From contig VGFB01000085.1 in the NCBI GenBank assembly GCA_016869015.1, forward strand, positions 1 through 9,594: a DNA stretch of 9,594 nucleotides, in the 5' to 3' direction. This DNA is from Armatimonadota bacterium. GTDB lineage: Bacteria > Armatimonadota > Zipacnadia > Zipacnadales > VGFC01. Positions 7,164 through 9,594 of the stretch are shown piece after piece. The translations under genes were made by a program, and so were the position numbers. Each line of letters begins with the position of its first letter. Position 1 is the stretch's first letter. The notes below the pieces were generated by a model, which worked only from the letters and a program-made list of their open reading frames with translations, did no database searches and was not told where the DNA came from.

Positions 7164-7245
7164 TAGAGAGGCGGACGGACACGGTCAGACGTTCACGTCG
7201 TTCGGACCGCCTGGGAACGGAGTCTCTCTGTCCCGTGGAGTGGGG

Positions 7246-8277
7246 TCAGGAGGTGGAGGCGAAGCGGCGGCCTTCGAGGGTGAGGGCGCTGAGGTCGGCA
7301 GTGATCGACTCAAGGCCCAGGATCGTGCAAGACAAGGGGTCCTTCGCTACCGTGGCCGGGATTCCCAGGTGGTGAGTGATCAGCTCGGGGAAGCCCCGCA
7401 ACAGCGCGCACCCGCCGGTCAGCGTCACCCCCGACTCCTCCACCTCAGCCCGCTGCTTGGGCGGCAGGTCCTCCAGCACCCAGGCGATCTCCCCCACGAT
7501 CGGCAGGACGGCTTTCAGAAGCAGCTCGGAGGCGCCCTGCACCACGATCGAAGTCGGCTCGGAACCCCCGTTACCATTGGTCGAGGTGCCGTTGAGCGTG
7601 ACGCGGTCCTGGCCGAGGTCGGGATGCACGGAACCGACCCGGATCTTGACCTCCTCGGCCGAGACAGGATCGACGCGCACGCCCTGGGATCGGCGGATCG
7701 CGCGGACGAGCGCCTGGTCGATATCATCGCCGCCATACCGCAGCGTGCAGCCCGCGGTCACGGCGCCCATGCTGATGACGCCGATGTCCGTGGCGCCGGC
7801 GCCCACGTCCACGATAACGCGGCTCTCGACCCCGGCCACCGGCAGGCGCGCGCCGATCGCGGCCGCGAGGGCCTTGGGCACGACATCCGTGTGCCCGGCT
7901 CCCGCGGCGCGGAGGCTGTGGGTCAGGGCGTTGCGCTGCACGGCGCTGGCGTCCAGGGGGGCGGCCACAACGACGGCGGGGCTGAACAGCAGCGGTCGAC
8001 GGCCGAGGGCCTGGCGCATGAAGTGGCGGAGCAGGTCGACGGCCGCGTCGAAGTCGGCTACGGCGCCGTGGCGGAGCGGGCGGACGACATCCACCCCGGG
8101 CACCTGGCGCTCCATCATCCGGCGGGCTTCGGTGCCGTAGCAGATGGGACGCCGGCGCGCGGCCTGGAACGCCACGGCCGTGCTCTCACGCACGACCACG
8201 CCGCCGCTCTTCACGCACACGTGCGTGTTCGCCGTACCGAGATCGATGCCGATCTCCTCGGTCCACGGGAACAGCAT
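7246..8277 (-). CDS. mreB: Divergent MreB-family actin-like protein
   Basis: This 343-residue protein has normal MreB length. MreB polymerises under the inner membrane and guides cell-wall synthesis. The N-terminus MLFPWTEEIGIDLGTANTHV matches the family's short membrane-facing start plus phosphate-1 loop. Other family motifs are YGTEARRM (47-54), the phosphate-2 loop VDVGAGATDIGVIS (156-169), YGGDDIDQALVRAIRR (181-196), AEEVKIRVGS (208-217) and the adenosine motif GVTLTGGCALLRGF (283-296). Several positions are unusual. The glutamate-rich EEPM that normally precedes AAAIGA is PKAL here (135-138), the usual GGGTT of phosphate 2 is GAGAT, and a Gly/Asn/Ser-rich insertion lies at about 229-243. 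I chose the ATG at 8277; an upstream in-frame TTG at 8352 would add a tail unlike MreB. No mreC or mreD lies beside it. It may be a paralogue rather than the main MreB. Confidence 0.88.
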   Translation of the reverse strand: MLFPWTEEIGIDLGTANTHVCVKSGGVVVRESTAVAFQAARRRPICYGTEARRMMERQVPGVDVVRPLRHGAVADFDAAVDLLRHFMRQALGRRPLLFSPAVVVAAPLDASAVQRNALTHSLRAAGAGHTDVVPKALAAAIGARLPVAGVESRVIVDVGAGATDIGVISMGAVTAGCTLRYGGDDIDQALVRAIRRSQGVRVDPVSAEEVKIRVGSVHPDLGQDRVTLNGTSTNGNGGSEPTSIVVQGASELLLKAVLPIVGEIAWVLEDLPPKQRAEVEESGVTLTGGCALLRGFPELITHHLGIPATVAKDPLSCTILGLESITADLSALTLEGRRFASTS

Positions 8278-8300
8278 CCTGACGAGCGCCCCTAGTGAGC

Positions 8301-8324
8301 AAAACGCGGCCCGGTGGGGCCGCG
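8301..8324 (-). terminator. GC-rich hairpin plus T4: terminator or mreB leader attenuator
   Basis: On the minus strand an 8-bp perfect stem, CGCGGCCC with GGGCCGCG (8324-8317 and 8312-8305), closes a 4-nt loop and is followed by TTTT (8304-8301). This resembles a short rho-independent terminator for the upstream glycosidase gene, whose stop is about 80 nt away. The hairpin ends only 23 nt before the mreB ATG and lies downstream of the best mreB promoter candidate. It could therefore act within the mreB leader instead. The T-run is short, so the termination strength is uncertain. Confidence 0.45.
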
Positions 8325-8340
8325 CGCTGTCGACGAGGAT

Positions 8341-8369
8341 AGAGTACCACAAACCCGCCCGGGAATCAA
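8341..8369 (-). promoter_or_regulatory. Candidate sigma-70-type promoter for mreB
   Basis: On the minus strand TTGATT (8364-8369) and TACTCT (8341-8346) are separated by 17 nt, the ideal spacing. A TGG directly before TACTCT gives an extended -10. The predicted start near 8334 leaves a leader of roughly 57 nt before the mreB ATG at 8277. The -10 hexamer matches TATAAT at only three positions, so the call rests on spacing and the extended -10. Confidence 0.4.
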
Positions 8370-8403
8370 CGGCGGACGGCGACGGCGCGTTCTCAGAGAC
8401 GGT

Positions 8404-9594
8404 CTACGGCCCCGGGATCGGGAAGCGCCGCGCCGCCTCGTCCAGGACGAGGACCCAGTCGTGGCCGCGGCCGGAGGAGGGTGGAGTGAAGGTGCGGTCG
8501 GTGGTGTTGGGGTAGAGGCCGATCGCCTGGGAGGCGCCTGTGCGGGGGTCGAACCAGGAAGCGCGGAGCTCGCCGGCGAGCCGGCTGAGACGGACCGTGA
8601 CGGGCCGGCCGGTGGGGAGGTAGACGAACGCGTAGCTGCCGTCGGAGGCGCGAGTCGCCTGGAGGTGGTCGAGGCCCTCGCCGGGATCGCCGACGATGAG
8701 GGCCTGATCCGGGAGGCGGAGGAGCATCGGGCGGGACTCGATCAGCGCGCGGACGTGCTGCATGTCGAAGGCACCGGGGAGGTCAAGGGCTTCCTGCCAC
8801 GGCGTGCGGGCCCAGGAGACGGGCTGGCGGCCGGGCTGATAGAACTGCCAGACGTCGTGGCAGCCGTAAGTGTGGCCGTGCGCGCCCGCGAAGAGCGCCC
8901 AGTAGGCGGCCTGGCGCACGTCGAAGTCGTCGAACCAGCCGAGCTCCTCGGGCTTCCAGCCGACGGGATGGTCCTCGTAGCGCGGCTCGCCGTCCAGGCA
9001 AGGCTTCGTCGGCGCGAGCGCGTAGTCGTGCTCGATCATCCGGTAGTTCGGCCCGTTCTTCTCCCCGTGGCCCGACTGCAGCATGTTGAAGTCGAGCCAC
9101 TCCTCCCCGTGCAGCCACGCCGATGAGGAGTGCCCGCCCCAGGGGTGATAGGTCATCAGGTGCGCTCCGCCGTCGCCCTCGCGCAGGCCGCGCGCCATCT
9201 CGCGCCAGACGCCCTCGACGCCCTCGGCAGTCCGGTCGCCGCCGAGGATCCAGATGAGATTGGGCGCGTCGGCATACCGCTCGCCGAGGAAACGCCCCCA
9301 CCCGGCGGCGTTGCCCGCGTGGATGAAGCCGTCGGGCCCGAGGCCCCAGGCCTTCACCACCTTGTCGCCCCAGGTAGGGAGCATCCCGATGTACAGGCCC
9401 TTCGCACGCGCGCTCTCCACGATGTAGTCGACATGGGCGAAGTACGCCGCGTTCGGGCGGGCGAGGTCCAGGTCCACCAGCGGCAGGTCGCCGTTCGCGT
9501 TGGGCTCGGTGAGGCCCGCCAGCTCCGCCAGCACCACCGCCTGGATCACCGTGAAGCCCTTCGCCGCGCGGTTGCTGAGATAGAGGTCGGCCTC
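8404..9594 (-). CDS. DUF4038 / GH140-like glycoside hydrolase, 5' end beyond the window
   Basis: The 396 visible residues form the C-terminal majority of a DUF4038-type (apiosidase-like, GH140-related) TIM-barrel glycosidase. The frame is open to the window edge (EADLYLSNRAAKGFT precedes VIQAVVLAELAGL), so the GTG at 9549 is internal and perhaps 60-80 residues, including any signal peptide, are missing. Visible family motifs, numbered from the edge, are GLYIGMLPTWGDKV (66-79), NLIWILGGDR with a likely catalytic Asp120, MTYHPWG, CLDGEPRYED with a likely catalytic Glu203, and GAHGHTYGCHDVWQFY. The last 100 residues (YAFVYLPTGRPVTVRL, WFDPRTG, RGHDWVLVLD) match the beta-sandwich often annotated as a collagen-binding-like domain. 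The usual role is plant-polysaccharide side-chain removal, but substrate cannot be read here. Catalytic assignments are by analogy to characterised GH140 enzymes. Confidence 0.87.
   Translation of the reverse strand, partial: EADLYLSNRAAKGFTVIQAVVLAELAGLTEPNANGDLPLVDLDLARPNAAYFAHVDYIVESARAKGLYIGMLPTWGDKVVKAWGLGPDGFIHAGNAAGWGRFLGERYADAPNLIWILGGDRTAEGVEGVWREMARGLREGDGGAHLMTYHPWGGHSSSAWLHGEEWLDFNMLQSGHGEKNGPNYRMIEHDYALAPTKPCLDGEPRYEDHPVGWKPEELGWFDDFDVRQAAYWALFAGAHGHTYGCHDVWQFYQPGRQPVSWARTPWQEALDLPGAFDMQHVRALIESRPMLLRLPDQALIVGDPGEGLDHLQATRASDGSYAFVYLPTGRPVTVRLSRLAGELRASWFDPRTGASQAIGLYPNTTDRTFTPPSSGRGHDWVLVLDEAARRFPIPGP

Larger units (their letters stand above)
7106..7173. repeat. Perfect 27-bp inverted repeat with 14-nt loop
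   Basis: The arm at 7106-7132 is exactly the reverse complement of the arm at 7147-7173. The 14-nt loop (7133-7146) contains AAGGAGG. Outside the arms a T-G wobble, a mismatch and three more pairs (7101-7103 with 7176-7178) can extend the stem. The arms are markedly more AT-rich than the surrounding DNA. Each arm contains its own 6-bp palindrome, TAGAAC-N4-GTTCTA, so the DNA can fold either as one long stem or as two small hairpins. There is no T-tract on either strand, so a simple intrinsic terminator is unlikely, although a bidirectional factor-assisted terminator is possible in a convergent gap. Confidence 0.97.
6839..7245. other. 407-bp convergent intergenic region without a convincing gene
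   Basis: This stretch separates the helicase stop from the MreB stop on the opposite strand. It holds a perfect 27-bp inverted repeat and three GAAC-N4-GTTC palindromes, described separately. It also has a tandem 10-bp duplication (GGCTCAGAAT then GGCTCAGAAC, 6993-7012), a G-rich run (7067-7090) and a small palindrome GACGT-TC-ACGTC near 7192. Two short plus-strand reading frames (6917-7141 and 6972-7166) have the low-complexity, Arg/Pro/Ser-rich composition expected of chance frames in GC-rich DNA. I see no tRNA fold and no conventional rho-independent terminator for either flanking gene. Confidence 0.8.

Noticed and set aside
6972..7166. 64-codon plus-strand frame reading through the whole inverted repeat and ending in EDIERLF
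   Set aside because: The protein-like end is produced by the palindrome itself; the rest is low-complexity. No ribosome binding site or homology supports it.
7106..7173. Inverted repeat as insertion-sequence ends or an ordinary intrinsic terminator
   Set aside because: Only 14 nt lie between the arms, too little for an element. I saw no flanking target duplication, and no T-tract follows the stem on either strand.
7240..8295. 351-codon plus-strand frame opposite mreB
   Set aside because: It is the antisense shadow of mreB: Gly/Arg/Asp/His-rich with no domain, while the minus strand carries clear actin-family motifs.
8278..8352. N-terminal extension of MreB to the TTG at 8352
   Set aside because: The added 25 residues do not resemble MreB, and the extension would overlap the hairpin and the promoter candidate. 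The ATG at 8277 gives the usual MreB start.

Overview
The window is 9.6 kb of GC-rich bacterial DNA. It has five complete genes, one gene cut by the right edge and one unusual intergenic region. The organism cannot be named from this. High GC, a divergent MreB, a plant-glycan-type glycosidase and a heptanucleotide repeat array would suit an uncultured environmental lineage such as Armatimonadota or Planctomycetota, but that is a guess.

Layout, left to right. (1) Positions 1-143 hold no convincing gene but contain a tandem 7-bp repeat (94-135). (2) 144-698, minus strand: an ECF-type RNA polymerase sigma factor with no anti-sigma gene in view. (3) 848-6838, plus strand: a tightly coupled three-gene operon. 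It encodes a membrane-anchored TerB-N/TerB/TerB-C protein, a BrxD-like (DUF2791-type) P-loop ATPase and an Lhr/BrxHI-like DEAD/DEAH helicase; the reading frames overlap by 4 nt and 26 nt. (4) 6839-7245: a 407-bp gap between convergent genes. It carries a perfect 27-bp inverted repeat and three copies of GAAC-N4-GTTC, the operator type bound by Gram-positive-type LexA. (5) 7246-8277, minus strand: a divergent MreB. A plausible promoter and a leader hairpin lie just upstream of it. (6) 8404-9594, minus strand, 5'-truncated: a DUF4038 / GH140-like glycoside hydrolase with a C-terminal collagen-binding-like domain.

The TerB-ATPase-helicase operon is the most interesting element. Comparative genomics has linked TerB-N/TerB-C proteins to ATPases and helicases in predicted DNA-processing or stress systems, and BrxD/BrxHI-type proteins occur in some BREX phage-defence loci. 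Here the three genes stand alone, without the BREX methylase (PglX), phosphatase (PglZ) or any recognisable nuclease. I infer a membrane-tethered, ATP-driven DNA-processing machine that may act in defence or genome maintenance. No function is shown by the sequence itself. The LexA-like sites just downstream hint at a DNA-damage connection, but they do not sit in front of any recognisable gene.
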